Source: Typha latifolia (Eukaryota; Streptophyta; Magnoliopsida; Poales; Typhaceae). From it: a DNA stretch of 64,000 nt. The stretch lies in contig CM034101.1 of assembly GCA_019914945.1 (NCBI GenBank), forward strand, positions 2,925,188-2,989,187, read 5' to 3'. The notes beneath the pieces are model-generated. The model saw only the letters and a program-made list of their open reading frames with translations. It had not been told where the DNA came from and made no database searches. Positions 50,038 through 62,900 of the stretch are shown here, one piece after another; the stretch's first letter is position 1; each line of letters opens with the position of its first letter. The translations under genes and the position numbers were made by a program.

Positions 50038-50340
50038 TCTTTCTTCTTCCGTGTAGGGAAGGAATACTCTCCTCTGGGACGACGACCCAAAACGTGGGCA
50101 GAGGTTTAAAAGTACAAGAGGGAAATTTGGATTTAACCCCAGAACTATTGACTATTTTCACACACACACACACAGATAAATATATTCGTAACATATCAAT
50201 TCTATTTTTTTTTTATATTTACCAATAAATATAGAATAACTTTCTACCAGTTAGTATCTATGCGCAGAAAGTTTGAAACATATATGACGATGTTCTCTTC
50301 TAAAGAATGATATAGGAAAGAATTTCTTATTAGCAACAAC

Positions 50341-51170
50341 TTTTCTTTTCTTTTTTTCTTTTTTTTAAATAAGGAAGCTCAAGCCAGCTTATATTAAAAT
50401 AAATCGACTCTCTTGAGGAGATTACACAGATCCAAGAGGAGCTCCTCAATAGATTCTTGCTCATACACCTCTGACAATAATTTACCTTATTTAGCAGTCG
50501 AGTCTGTTACCCAATTGTCTTCCCAGTAGATATGTCGGATCCTAACCTCTACAAAACCGGTCGAAAACCTAAGGCCATAGTGCCCCGGACTCTCTATGGA
50601 CACTCAATCTTCTTAGCATAGATTCGAGCAAGTATGGTTGAGTTCGTCTCCACTTATAGCTTGGCACACCCCTTGGCCAAAGCCATTCTCAAGCCCATAC
50701 TTGAGCCTACATTTTGGTTTGTAGCATTGAGTTGCCTTGGGTCGGGCCCTGGGTTATGCCAGTTACTCTACCATCCGCATCCCTTAGAACAACTCCAAAC
50801 CCACCTTGTAGCTGTCACTTGACCATGCCTTATTGAGTTGAGCTTTACTTATCCCGGTGCTGACAACCTCCTTGGGGGCCCTATCATACTCCTCTGGATC
50901 TCCTGTCATGCCATAGTGCGTAGTGGAAGGGAGTCACCGCCAAAAATCACTCGGTTACGTTGTTTCCAGATTTCCCGTAACGTCACTACAATCACCCCCT
51001 TGACCTGAAGATCATTGTGGTTAGCCTGCGTCCATGGTTTTGTCAAATCAGTTCATATCCACATTTGACGTTATGGCAGAGACGCCACTTAGTTAGTTAC
51101 TCATTAACATACGCCCACACCTCCTTGCTAAACCGATAGTTGAATAGATGGTGGGAGCAAAATTGACTTT
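50341..51170 (-). mobile_element. Decayed LINE 3' end (zf-RVT and RNase H traces, poly-A tail)
   Basis: On the minus strand, frames broken by stops and shifts still show the tail of a plant L1-type LINE. HHLFNYRFSKEVWAYV at about 51165-51112 fits the end of the reverse transcriptase zinc-binding domain. LREIWKQRNRVIFGG near 50985-50935 is the usual linker. GVVLRDADGRV near 50795-50765 and RIRHIYWEDNWVTDS near 50545-50500 fit the start and end of an RNase H domain. The T-rich run at 50341-50367 would be the poly-A tail. No intact reverse transcriptase is in the window, so this is a truncated, dead copy. Confidence 0.7.
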
Positions 51171-51659
51171 AGATGGATAAAAAAAGTTTTGATAATATCC
51201 AAATTGGTGGGGAGGTTTTGAATATGCTCAATTGTATGAGATTCGATAAGGGATTGGTTTTTCTTACTACAAAATATTTGAGTAGTGTTTTCACAATCAA
51301 ACCACATTTCAAGATTGAACTAAAAGATGTGATTTGGATGGTAAAATCTAAACAAATAGATCATTTTGAAGGGTGCTAAACGCAAATATCTCGTGAATAT
51401 AATACTTATTATACAGAGAGAATATATGATTGCTGCTGCCCGATCTGCCCGGGATGTAGTGGAATCTCTTATTTGCTTGTTAGCCTTCAGATGCATCTTG
51501 TTATAATAAAGTAGAAAGGAAGTAAAACTTTTTTTTTTTTTTTTTTTTTTTGGTAGAAGGTCACTTTCTTTGATTTACTTTTTTATAAATATTAGCAATA
51601 TAAAAAGTTATTGAAAGTAACTACTTCACTGGAAGAAAATATTCTCTTTTTTTACTAAT

Positions 51660-52262
51660 TTTTTAAAATAACATCCTATATTTTATCTGTTTCATTATTC
51701 ACACTCCGTCTTAAAAAAATTTATAACTCAACCCTCATTTTTTTCTATAATTTTTTATTTTAACTAACTAATGTTAATTAATTACTAAAATACTTCTACT
51801 GCTCTTGCTCTCTCCCGTTCTCTCTAACCCTCTACCATCGCCTTTCATCTTCCCTCAATCACCTCCTGCTGCCATCACCGTCGCCACCATCTTCCCTCGT
51901 CTTGCCTTCCTCCTCCTCTTTTTCTTCTTCTTATTCCTCCTCTTCTACCTATCCTTGCTCCGACCAGAGGTTCTTAAGAGAAGATGGAGCAAGCCGAGCA
52001 TCTTGACCATCTCTGATTTGTGGATCAACACCTCCAATTTGGGCACGATGAGAAGGCGAGGATGATAGGGAAGATAAGAGAGAAGGAGAAGATGACGGAG
52101 AGAACATTAATTTATGTATTTTATTAATTTAATCAATATATTATAATAAAATATTCATCTCCTAATACCATTCAAATTTAACCCGAGATGTAAAATAAAA
52201 ATTATAGAAAGAAAAATGAACGAGTTGGATTATAAAAATATATAATATAATTTATAAAAATC
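51660..52262. mobile_element. MITE-like element, family 1 copy C
   Basis: Aligns by eye along its length with copy B in the NOT3 intron: the same left end (TATATTTTATCTGTTTC, ATTCACACTCC), the same pyrimidine-rich block, the shared GAAGATGGAGCAAGCC, the same purine-rich block and the same ATACCATTCAAATT near the right side. The right terminal repeat looks partly deleted. No transposase frame is present. Confidence 0.65.
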
Positions 52263-52847
52263 TTTGTTTAAAAACAAATTAAAAAGTGGTAGAAAATTCT
52301 CTTTTGACCACAAGATGGTGTCCAATTTTGGCAAGAAACCCAAGCATTATGTATCATTTGTAGGCTAATCATATTATAATCAACACAACAAGCTAATCAC
52401 ATCTAATAATTATTTCACACTCTAATTGCTTTCATAGTATCTCAAGTTTGATCCTTTTTCAAATAAAGTAGTCCACGCTTTGATGTGAAGAATGTTATCA
52501 TACTCTACTAAATGTTTCACGTGACAATCATAGTGCACTTTTTGTGGATAGAAATCGGATCAAGTTACAGGCACAAAAAAGGCCAAAAATAAGATGGATT
52601 CAGTGGGCGGCAAAGTTGAGTACTTTATGCAACTCTCATCTTATTATATCATTTATGGTTTTTTTTTCCTTTATTTAATTCAGAAAAAAGTCTGCTGGCT
52701 TACGTTGCTTCGAAGTAGATTGCTCAAATTGTTTGGATGTCAATACCTCTTCTAGATCTTTGCATCGAAATTTGTGCTCTATTATTGGAGTAGGGCTTTT
52801 TTAATATATCCTAGGCCTATAATCTAATCATAACTATTATCTCTTTT

Positions 52848-52849
<2 letters not shown>

Positions 52850-52912
<63 letters not shown>
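52850..52912. repeat. Long (TA)n microsatellite
   Basis: About 31 uninterrupted TA units, intergenic, immediately left of an inverted-repeat element. Confidence 0.95.
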
Positions 52913-52916
<4 letters not shown>

Positions 52917-52957
52917 TAAATAATAAATATAAAGATAGTGCTGAGTATAATTTTTGT

Positions 52958-53332
52958 AGTAAATTTGTATATAACAACCTTGCTTTATAATATAATTGTG
53001 ATTTACACTTTATATTTTTACTATTTATAAATTTAAATTAATAGTGAGAATATTTCGTTAAGTAAAGATATTTTATTTTAAGATATCTAAAATACTCTTA
53101 TTTTTAAAATAACTAAAATACTTTTAGTATGACTTGATTGAGTGTATTTTCATAATTTTTTTAGTATATTAATTTAATCTAGAAATTTAGTTAAATTTAA
53201 TTATCTGATCTAATGACAGGATATTTTCTATACATATTTACTAAATTATAAAGTTTAATTTATAAATAGTAAAAATATAGGATATAAACTACAATTACAT
53301 TAAAAACCTGGGCGTTATATACAAATTTCACT
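52958..53332. mobile_element. MITE with about 75-base terminal inverted repeats, family 2
   Basis: The left end AGTAAATTTGTATATAAC (from 52958) and the right end, which reads GTTATATACAAATTTCACT up to 53332, are inverted copies. Similarity runs about 75 bases inward, including ATTTTTACTATTTATAAATT on both arms. The element is about 375 bases and has no ORF. Both flanks are T-rich, so a target duplication (possibly 9 bases, as in Mutator-like elements) cannot be confirmed. Confidence 0.75.
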
Positions 53333-53407
53333 ATTTTTTTTTTCTCAATCACTATCTCATTAAATGCAGAGGATAAGAAATGGGCAGCTATCACAATATA
53401 GATAGCT

Positions 53408-53440
53408 ATCAGACTCTCTCTCTCTCTCTCTCTCTCTCTA
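53408..53440. repeat. (CT)n microsatellite
   Basis: About 14 CT units followed by a short TATG-type run, intergenic. Confidence 0.85.
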
Positions 53441-55859
53441 TATGTATATATGTATATTATAATTTGATTGTGTTCATATCCAGTGGAGCAGATCTCTATA
53501 TTATTTTATTTTTTTATTTCCAGTGTAGATGAACTTCAGAGCAGGACAAATTCGTTTGTCTACTGAATTAAATTAATTAGACTCAAACAAACATTATATT
53601 TATAACAAACTAATATTGAAAAAAAGGACACCCTGGGCACGAGTTTTTCATTGGTACAAGCGGCGGCAAGTCTTGGAGTCGCTAATTGAGATTTATTTTA
53701 TCTAATTAATTATTTCTTAAATTTTATTTACTAAAATAAACCACCCTACCAACTTTAATAAATTTCAGCATTTTATATACGGCAACAAAACATAAATTAA
53801 GACATCGAGTTAGCTAAAAAATGAAGCTATTTATATAAATAAGGTCGAGGTATTATTTTGTTAACTTATATGCAAATGAATGGTATTTTCATGCAAAAGT
53901 AAAACATTTTTTTTAAAATATATTTTACTAACAATTAGGGTAAAATAGGTATTTTGGTTTTCTGATTTTAAATACACTACAGGTGTAATACGGAAAATTA
54001 CTTTTTATTTCTTAGATTTTTGCTCATGTAGTTTCTCATTTAGAGAGCTATAAGTTCCTCTAAGTTCTTAATTTCTTAATTTCTTAATTTCTAAGTAATA
54101 AATACGGAAAATGGCTTCCTCTAAGTTCTTAATTTCTTGATAGAAAAGGGTTTACCTTGTTAAACATCCAAAACTCGCACAAAATAAGCTTCAAAAAAAA
54201 CTTAGCAAATATTGTGTTAAATAAATATTGATTAGTTAGTATAATCTCATGGCCAGATTTCTATAAGTCAGGGTTAGAGCTTTGGCTTGAAATTTAAATT
54301 GAGCCTCAAAATAAATTCAGACTCGGCTCAGCCTGAGCCACGAGTCTAAGCTTCAGCTAAGCCGAGCTCGAAGTCGAGCCTAAACCGCTTGTTTATTTAG
54401 ACACCCCTAAATATGGGCATATAGGTTAGAGGTTAGGACATTCTTTTACCTATCATTTGTACACATATCATAGCGGTGATTCGCTACCTAATAATTTAGA
54501 ATCTCTTAATATTTAAACTAATAAAATTATCTAATACTATTACAATTTTTTTGTCTGAGATAATTATAAAAATTAAAAATAATGTAAACAGTGCCGTACT
54601 TCCCATTTTAAACGTACGCCAGTACTTTGGTCAGAAACTGGCATTATTATCATACCAAGTTATTAGGTTACGTACTAATCACAAGGCTTAGCTTCCATTA
54701 AAGTTGACAACAAGAGATACAACTAAAACTCCAACGTTACAATTTATGAGAAGATATAATAATAAAGTTTTGGCAGGAGAAGAATTTAATGACTTTTTTC
54801 CCCCATCTTTATTCCTTATTCCTTGGCCTTATCCCATTTCTATCTCTATTTCTTCTATCTCCATCTCTTGTCTCTGATCTCTATCAGGTTATTTTATTGT
54901 CATGCATGTGCTTGCTTCTCAATGCACCACATAATGGTGGGGCTTGGCATGTCCAGATAACTAGCTTCGGTCTGTTTCAAAAGCTTTAATTATATAGTTA
55001 TGTTTTAACTCGGCTATCTGCATCTAAAAAGAAAAATACTCTTAAATTTGTAACAATAAGATAGGGCATTTGGAAACTAAATACTTCTATTTTATTTTTC
55101 TAACTAAGAAGTACGCATACTAAATACTAAGAAATACTTCCACCATGTTTGATTCTTAGAAATATTGCTTTTTGGTGATATATTGCCCACCTTAGCTTTA
55201 GCTATGTAAAACCTCTCAAATACTTATTTTATTTAGCTATCCATTTGATTGTTTCATTATCCACCAGCAATGTTTAAACAAGCTTAATTGAAGGCATGGA
55301 TAAATGTAGGGATAATTACACATGGACTCATGCCCATTCCACATACCCCTCATTTATTTATTTTTATGACATATTAACTCCTCCATTTCTGTTAGTTATC
55401 TGTGAGAATTTTTTTTATTTTAAAAAAATAATATTACCATAAATTTATATAAAATGAGAGATACAGTTCACAAAGTCTTCGTTATTTAATTATCCCTTAA
55501 ATCTAACCTTATTGGGCTAAGCCCATCCTATAGACCCAGCCCACCAATCCCAGATTCATTTGCAAACTAGGGTTTTCCTCAGTGTTTGCGATATATATAA
55601 GAAAACAACAGCAGCAGCAACAAACAGGATTCAAGCTGGAGAAAAATAAAAATCCCCCTTATTCCTTATTGCTCATTAAAAAGAATTAGACGACATTCCG
55701 AAGTGAGACTATCTTCTATACAACAACAAGAGCTCGTTATGTTTTACATTCAGACTGGGCCTAATGGCTAATGCCTATTTCCAAATCAAAAGAAAAAGAA
55801 ATGAGCTTGTTACTTGACCTCAGACAGGTTCTTGGTCTCAAAAGCTGGGCCTACACGCT
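53441..55859. other. Intergenic, AT-rich, no gene seen
   Basis: This contains a short local duplication at 53990-54145 (TCCTCTAAGTTCTTAATTTC twice, each preceded by TACGGAAAA) and one small inverted-repeat element (55308-55499), listed separately. The last few hundred bases are probably the 3' UTR of the BTB-MATH gene. Confidence 0.5.
55308..55499. mobile_element. Small MITE-like inverted repeat, family 3
   Basis: GGGATAATTA at the left (about 55309) and TAATTATCCC at the right (about 55496) are perfect inverted termini flanked by TA. The similarity continues inward on both arms (CTCATTTATTTATTTTTATG versus inverted CTCATTTTATATAAATTTATG). The length is about 190 bases, with no ORF. Confidence 0.6.
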
Positions 55860-58559
55860 CTAGCTCTTCCCACCGCTACTGCGTTCATCTTCAGACCTAG
55901 CAAATGCCGTGAAAATTTCCAACTGCAGCGAGGGGAAATTTTCTTTGAGATATCCAAATCCCTCGGACTGCATTACAGCTGCAGAGACATGAGGGAATCT
56001 GGAAGGTCATGCAGTTTTAACTTTAACAAACTGAGGGGAACGTGGTCAGGCATCAGACAAGGATATTTGCACAGATAGACGTATAATTCCAAAATCAAAA
56101 TGAGCCCACTGTTCCCCAACTAGAAACAAGCAAAAGACTGGTGGTGGTAATGAAAATTGAAGCCCTCGGCTGTTAACATTGCGAAGCACTTACGCCGAAA
56201 CCAGGAGTGTATCTATCTGAAACTGACCAGCTATTCCCAGCATTGTATATTTGTATGTCACCAAAGTATATCTGAAACTGACTAACATCTACTTTCTTAT
56301 TAACCTGATAATTACTAATAAACAGAATCCAATCAACTAGACCAAGAATATGTGCACCGGCTGTAATAAGTGGTCGACAGAGATTCGCAATCTCCAATTT
56401 CACAGCTCAAAGTGAAGATATAGTGTGATTGCCTCCTGCCAAGCTTATTGATATCTCTATCTGTTACAATAGAGTACAATAGATAGAAGCTAAAGCATGT
56501 ACCTTCAAGGTTGTCAGCAGAAAATTGTAGGCAAACTGCTTTAAGCTCAGTAGCATGGTGCTGATCGGCAAATGCAAGAATAGCAGAAACCGAGTCTACC
56601 GATATATACTTGCACAGGTAGGATTCACACAGCTGCCGAAGCCTTCCCACTTCATACTTATCTGCTGCAGCAAACAACTTTGCTGCCAAAGTATCAGATA
56701 CAGAAGAAACAGAACTCGATGCAGCCAAGACATCATCACCAACAAGAGTATCTTTGTAGATATAGTGTAGCATTGCCTGCAAAAAAGAAAAAGACAAAAG
56801 AAAAGATAAAAAGGAGTGCATGATGCAGCGATAAGAATCAAACACCAGATACACCAAAGGAAAAAAAAAAAGAAAGGCAATGACATCCTCACCTTAAAGA
56901 CCTCTGGTTCCATATCAGTAATAGCAATCTCACCATGAGCATCATTCAACTCATCAAAAAATTTAGCTTTAAATACAGGAGATCTAGCAGCCAAAACCAA
57001 CTTATGGGCATGGAATTTCTCTCCTGCCACATCAAAGACAACATCTGAACTTTCACGATCCTCCAGAAGCATGGTTATATGCGAACCCATATCGGGATCT
57101 GGGACCTCTAGCAAGTGTTGTTGGGAAGAGGCCCTCCGTGACACGACGACACTAACAGTGCATTTTATTTTTAAGCAATCATCTCTGAGAAAATCCGAGG
57201 TCTCAAGAGCAGCTCTTTCGTAGAGGCATCTATAACCCCTAGAGAATAGAAATACAGAACATGAGAAAGAATAAAGTCCAAATGACGAAGAATAAATTGC
57301 CAAAACTGAACAGAGATTTAGCTCATATTTGAAGACCTTTTTCTCTGCGTCTCAAAGAAAATTTCACTGCTCAATCATTGAATAGTCCCTTAGATGGATT
57401 GATTCTTGAAAGCTGCATATATTTGCTACCTCTAAAACGTGGTGTTAAAATAGCACAACTATTATTTTCATCAAGATGAACGAAATTACAAGGCTACAAT
57501 TTTTACCGTAAACCAACCTATATCAATAGGTCCATTCAATAAAGCAAAGTTAATCCAACAGCCAAGAGAAGTTCTCGCCCACAGGGCTCTCATGAAGCAA
57601 GGTCCTTTTGCACAAATGCAAGGAGAAACCCTGCTTAAGGTCATATTTATGGTCCAAGATTCAAAACTTTTAACACTATAATCGGACATTGTCACTGAGC
57701 AAACTCAGTAAAGTTCAAATCCAAAAAGAAATCTTCAACGCAGCACAAACTGTGCAGGAACTCTATCAAGAGGATGTGAAACGTGCCTAATCTTATACTT
57801 CACAATAGATATTTTAGTAACAAGTATCACCGTGAATGGAAGCATCACTTCCATTACACACCAAAGATTATGAAAAGCACGTCTCCAGTTCAAGAAAACC
57901 ATCATTTTATGCAGAAAGCGTAATTCAGCAACCTAGAGTAGTTCTTTGCGTGCAATTTACAAGGGTTAACAGTATTGAAAGTCGTAATTATGGTAAAGAT
58001 TTCAACTTTAACACGTAGCTCACTCAACCGAGTCCAAAAGAGACCATCTTGGTATGCACAGCAGTCGATTGTCTACGAATTAGTGGATTGGAGCATCACA
58101 TTTATCTACCCATTCAAGAAACCCAATAATCGAAATCAGCAAATAAAGAGAAATTTAATCTTGCATTTACCACATGCTCTTCCCGCACATGAGCGTAAGG
58201 GGCTGGTTGCGGACCAAATGCCTCCCTTTGCCGCTCTGGTCGACGAGGACGAGCTCGAAGATCGCCCGGGCTTCGGTGCCCTCGCCGCTCAACCCGACGC
58301 AGACGGAGATGCAAAGGGCGTTGTCCTCGGGGAGTATGCCGTCCGGGAAGAAGTAGATCGCCCACTGGTACCCGCCCACGGAGAAGGCGTCGCTCGCGAT
58401 GCTCTTCCCCACGCCCATCCCCTTCGTCAAGGAGTAGCCCTGGATCACGAACGTGTGGGAGCCTTTCACGGTCTCCGTCACGGTGCAGGAGCTCGTCGGG
58501 GAAGCCGAGAGGTCCCTCGCCGGCGTCGGAGGAGGAGGGGGAAGATGGCCTGGGATCAT
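55860..58559 (-). CDS. BPM: BTB/POZ-MATH protein (BPM family), CUL3 ligase adaptor
   Basis: Four exons on the minus strand (58171-58559, 56893-57238, 56503-56776, 55860-55978) join in frame to 375 residues. The frame continues upstream to 58646 but only from a TTG; the first ATG is at 58559 (MIPGHLPPPPP). A MATH domain covers about residues 20-160 (GSHTFVIQGYSLTKGMGVGKSI, SDAFSVGGYQWAIYFFPDG, ALETSDFLRDDCLKIKC). A BTB domain covers about 185-310 (SSDVVFDVAGEKFHAHKLVLAARSPVFKAKF, AMLHYIYKDTL). A C-terminal BACK-like helix region ends the protein. In plants BPM proteins link CUL3 to targets bound by the MATH domain, such as AP2/ERF, MYB and class I HD-Zip factors, in hormone and stress signalling. 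Both domains look intact. Length is slightly below the usual 400 or so because the tail after the BACK-like part is short. Confidence 0.94.
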
Positions 58560-59902
58560 ATCGTCAAGGCGTGGCGCGAAGGGATCGTAGAGAGATTTGA
58601 AACGTGGGGGCAATTCGGGAACTTTCTTTCTTGGAAATGGAGACAAAAATCGAAGGAATTCTTGGGGATTTGGATTTACTTGGACGAGTTCTTACATATA
58701 AATTCTTGTGCGTATATATAAATTATACATGATGTATTATTAACAAAAAAAAATGCACGTAGTGTTTAAACAAACGTATTCGAGACCAAGAACATTTCTT
58801 TTGCCAAAAAAAATTCCGAGAAGGGGCCTATTTCTATATTGGTTGGATTCATTAAACGAATGTAAACATATAGACCATTAACATTAATATTATGATTAAT
58901 TTGCTTTCTTTGATCTAAATTCCTATCTGTCAAATAAGTAGTCTTTGGATAGTATTCATCATAGATAAGCTCCAGTTCTGATTGGCATTGGCATGCTAAG
59001 TTTTATAGTATATAATGGAGATAATTCAAGTAAAACCCCATTAACTATTGCTTAGTTCTATATGCATCCCCTTATCTTTTTTTCTTAATATATATTGAAC
59101 TCTTAAACTATAAAAAACTTACCACCCTTAGATAGTGTTAATGAAAAACGACAAAAAATAATTGTTGCTTCAAAAAATAAAGATAAGAAAAACCCCTAAA
59201 TAGCTTAAATTGATATATGATGCTCACAGAATTTTTCTTAACAGAAAACCCTAATGGATAAGTAATAGAAAGAGTATTTTAATTTTTTTTAATAGTTAAA
59301 AGAGTCAATATATTACGAAAAACAAGTAAGAAAGCCTGCATAAAGTTCAGAAAATATAGATATAATTATATCTATATAATACCTCTTTCCTGGAGCTTAT
59401 GGAGCTTAACTGAGGAAATTTTTATCCTTTTTCTCTGATCAATAGTAGATTGTACTGAAAACCAAAGAGCAGTACAATCATGTATATGATGTATAATATA
59501 AATCTCCAATAAATCTTTCTGTAGAATAAAATAGAAACACAGGTTATCCTATCCGTTTTATTTTCTTCTCTTTTCTTTTTGATTTTTTTTTTCTATGCAA
59601 TCCACTGTGAGATTAACTTCATTTGAACAACAGCAACTTGGTTTAACAAATACAGCGCTTGAAATTTCTTAGGGGAGGAATCCTACTAGACAATCCCGAA
59701 CCAAACAGGGAAGTGAGTGCATCAACTCTTTTCCATTCGCTTTTCCATTAACATGTAAAAAAGAAGCAGCAGAGAGGCCTTCCCAGAAATAGATCAAAAA
59801 TTTGTATACAGTGAGAATGTGTATAACCAGTTTATTCATCTGGAGTTAAAGTTCAATCAAAAATGGACTTACAGATGGGCCTAATTTGTTGATATATTTA
59901 CC
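58560..59902. other. Intergenic between the BTB-MATH gene and the EGY1-type gene
   Basis: The left end is the promoter of the BTB-MATH gene. The middle holds an inverted-repeat element (about 59020-59385). The right end is likely the 3' UTR of the protease gene. No other gene is seen. Confidence 0.5.
59020..59385. mobile_element. MITE-like inverted repeat, family 4
   Basis: The two halves are imperfect inverted copies. Examples are CTTAATATATATTGAACTCT on the left against inverted CGTAATATATTGACTCTTTT on the right, and CCCTTAGATAGTGTTAATGA against inverted CATTAGGGTTTTCTGTTAAG. The element is almost wholly foldback, with no ORF. Borders are approximate. Confidence 0.5.
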
Positions 59903-62900
59903 TCAAAATGTTGACACGAGCCCTACACCTAGCTCTTCCGCTAGCTCATCCCATAACGGAAGCAAAGTTAATACAACAAGAAATACGGCAAATGTTAGGC
60001 TCGTTCTTCTCCATGTACCGACCTCAGAAACATCATTTAAGCATGGCTTCTCCGGTGATCTCTGAGATCAAATGGATGTTTTGATTAGAGGAGAAAAAAA
60101 GTTAGATTGGTTTTTGTCATGAAAACACTTATCTTACCTGGCATATTAGCACGTACAACCCCCAAGGAAGCGACAAAGGTCCTCCAAGCTAGGAAGGAAA
60201 CAAACACAGCTTTAGACTTTCTGTTGTTCAAGTTAAACTGCAGGAACAAGTGGGATAAACCTATACAAATTTCATAAAAAGGTAAACTCCAAACATCTAA
60301 ATTTTAACACTAGGAAGCATAACAGGTAACTTGGATAAAGTTCGGACTTCAAAAACTAAGAAAATGTGCTATAAATTAGTTCTGATAATGACCACCTTAG
60401 CTGCCAAGAAGCTGCCTGATAGGAGAAGCCTAAGCACTCATTTCATATTATTCTCATGTATGGGGGATTTCCTTATGATTGACTTTACTGAGTGTTGAGT
60501 CACTTTTAGCTGACCATCTTCTTATGTCTAATTTTTTCCTTCAGATTTAAAAGTCTAGCTTGTTTACAATAATATTTTCTCTGTTTCTTTTTTCCAATTC
60601 GAAAATGATATGGCATGATCAGTTATGAAGCAATTTTTTCACAATAGCCATTTGAACTTCACTTCAGCCAAGCAATGGTCTCTTGGCCCACCTGGCTGGT
60701 GTAATGTTCAACACTGGAAGTTGGGAAAGAGACGGAAATCTGGCCTGGTAGGCCTTACCAAGATTTTTTTTATATATATAACTTTTGCACCTTAATCTCT
60801 GGGTCCACTCAGAAAAGAACAGATAATGCCAGTTGCCATTCTACATTTCTACCCATCTGCTCCTAAAGGAAGTAAATTGGCTGGAAATAAAAGCATATAT
60901 GAAAAACATCAAACCGGGCCAAGATATGCATATATTAGTTGCTACAAATGCATCGCAACGAGTTAAGCAGATATACCACTCCAAGCCCAAGTAAGCAATA
61001 GGTAGTCAAGCCAAACCCAACCAAGGCATCCTTCCCAAAAGCACCCTGTTACAATTTAAATGCCAGTGTCAAAAGAAATGCAATTATTCTGGAAAAAAAT
61101 GTTGAAAGATGATAACTGGATAGTGTGCAACAAGAAGCAACTGACATAATAAGGAGCATAGAAGTTTTTACAAACTTCTCTTTATTTCTTTTACACATTA
61201 ACTTCTTTTCTTTTCGGATGACTATATGAAAGAAAAATACTAGAGCTGCTCTCCACTTGGTGATTGGACTTAATTTAGATTGACTTTTCTCTTCTGATGA
61301 TATTAGACTTGTTGTCTCTCACTGCTCATCTAAGTTTTAAATTATTTCACTTTCTTCCACTCACAAGAAGAGTCAAGAGTCTTCCCATCTAAAATTTGCA
61401 CTGAATCTTGATACATGTGAGAAGAAAGAATCTTACTAATAAAATTCCCACACGACCAAGATCATTTACTGCTTCTGGTGCTTATAATCTCTGGTGCACC
61501 TCATTCATAAGCATGAATTTTTCAAACTTTAAAGTATGATCTACTGCAAGCTAGACCACAGGTCAAATGAACTTGCAAGAAGCACGACAAACTTCATAAG
61601 CTTTTACCATACTTCAGGTTTAATTCTAAAGTACTAGACAAAATTTAAAGTTGATAAAGGATCGATTCAAGGTTTCTCAATTTTGAAAGGCCAAATTGGC
61701 CTCAGATACTTCATAATTTCAAAGTAACTATACAGTTACTAGAAGCCTGTGGTCTTATCTGTCACTATCCCTAGCAAAATAGTCTGTAACTTGAAACTAC
61801 ACAAAGTTATTAGACGCACAGGATATCTCAAGAAAATGTAAGGTGAGGTAGCTGATTATTCATACTCATAAATATTGAAGTCTTCAGATTTCCATGAAAA
61901 GTATTATATTCTGTCTGTTTCTTGATTTATTTATAACATGGTTCTATGATAAATCTCCAATTACTTTCCAATAATATGTATTACCTGTAAAGCTCTTCCA
62001 CCATCAAGGCATCCAACAGGAAGCATATTAAAAGCTGTAGTTGTCAAGCCACACCTGCAATATTGCACCAGCAATAAGCATTAAGATGTGTGATATACAA
62101 CAACTGCAAAGAAGTAAAGGATGAGATACTTCACCAGCCTGCAATTACAAGAGGATGTATAGAGACAGTAGCAGCATGCATAGCTCTGCAAATTAAGATA
62201 AGTTTGACATCAGATATGATAGTTGTGGCCGGATAGAGTAAGCAAGCCTCTTATGTTCCCACAATGAATTCCTTGAGTTTGTAAGGTTTCAAAGAACATA
62301 TTATAATTTAAAAATGGTTAAAAAGGTTGTGAAAGTTAAATCACAGGAAGAAACATTGCTCCATAAACCATAATTCATATATTTTAAATATCATTGGACT
62401 AGATAAGTTTTATATGTTATGACCAATTATCAAAGCACACAATTTTTGAATTGTTACAAGATTGCTTCTGTAGCTGTCAACCATAGTAATATGACATAAT
62501 CTGGATGGTACGGCAAGCATCACACTACCATAGTATTATAGTATTAATACAATTGTACAGATACTACTATTACAACAACAACAAACAATAATGATAATGG
62601 ATATATTCTCACTCAAAAGATAGATCAGGAAAAGCATGAAACAAGTACACAGCAGATTCTAGGAAAACATAGCATCCTAAGTAGATGTACTGTACGTCAA
62701 GAGATAGTTCTCAGTCTTCTGACTTCTGACAGAATAATCAAGCTTGCTTTTAGTTTATTGGACATAATAACTAATTGCCATGAAATTTCTATGAAGAGGT
62801 TTGTTGGTTTCTGCACATCAAGATATTGAAGGAAGAAACATACGTATATCCAAGTGTAGCTCTGCTAATGAGTCCAAGCAGCAGTGAGCCTTGGAAAAGC

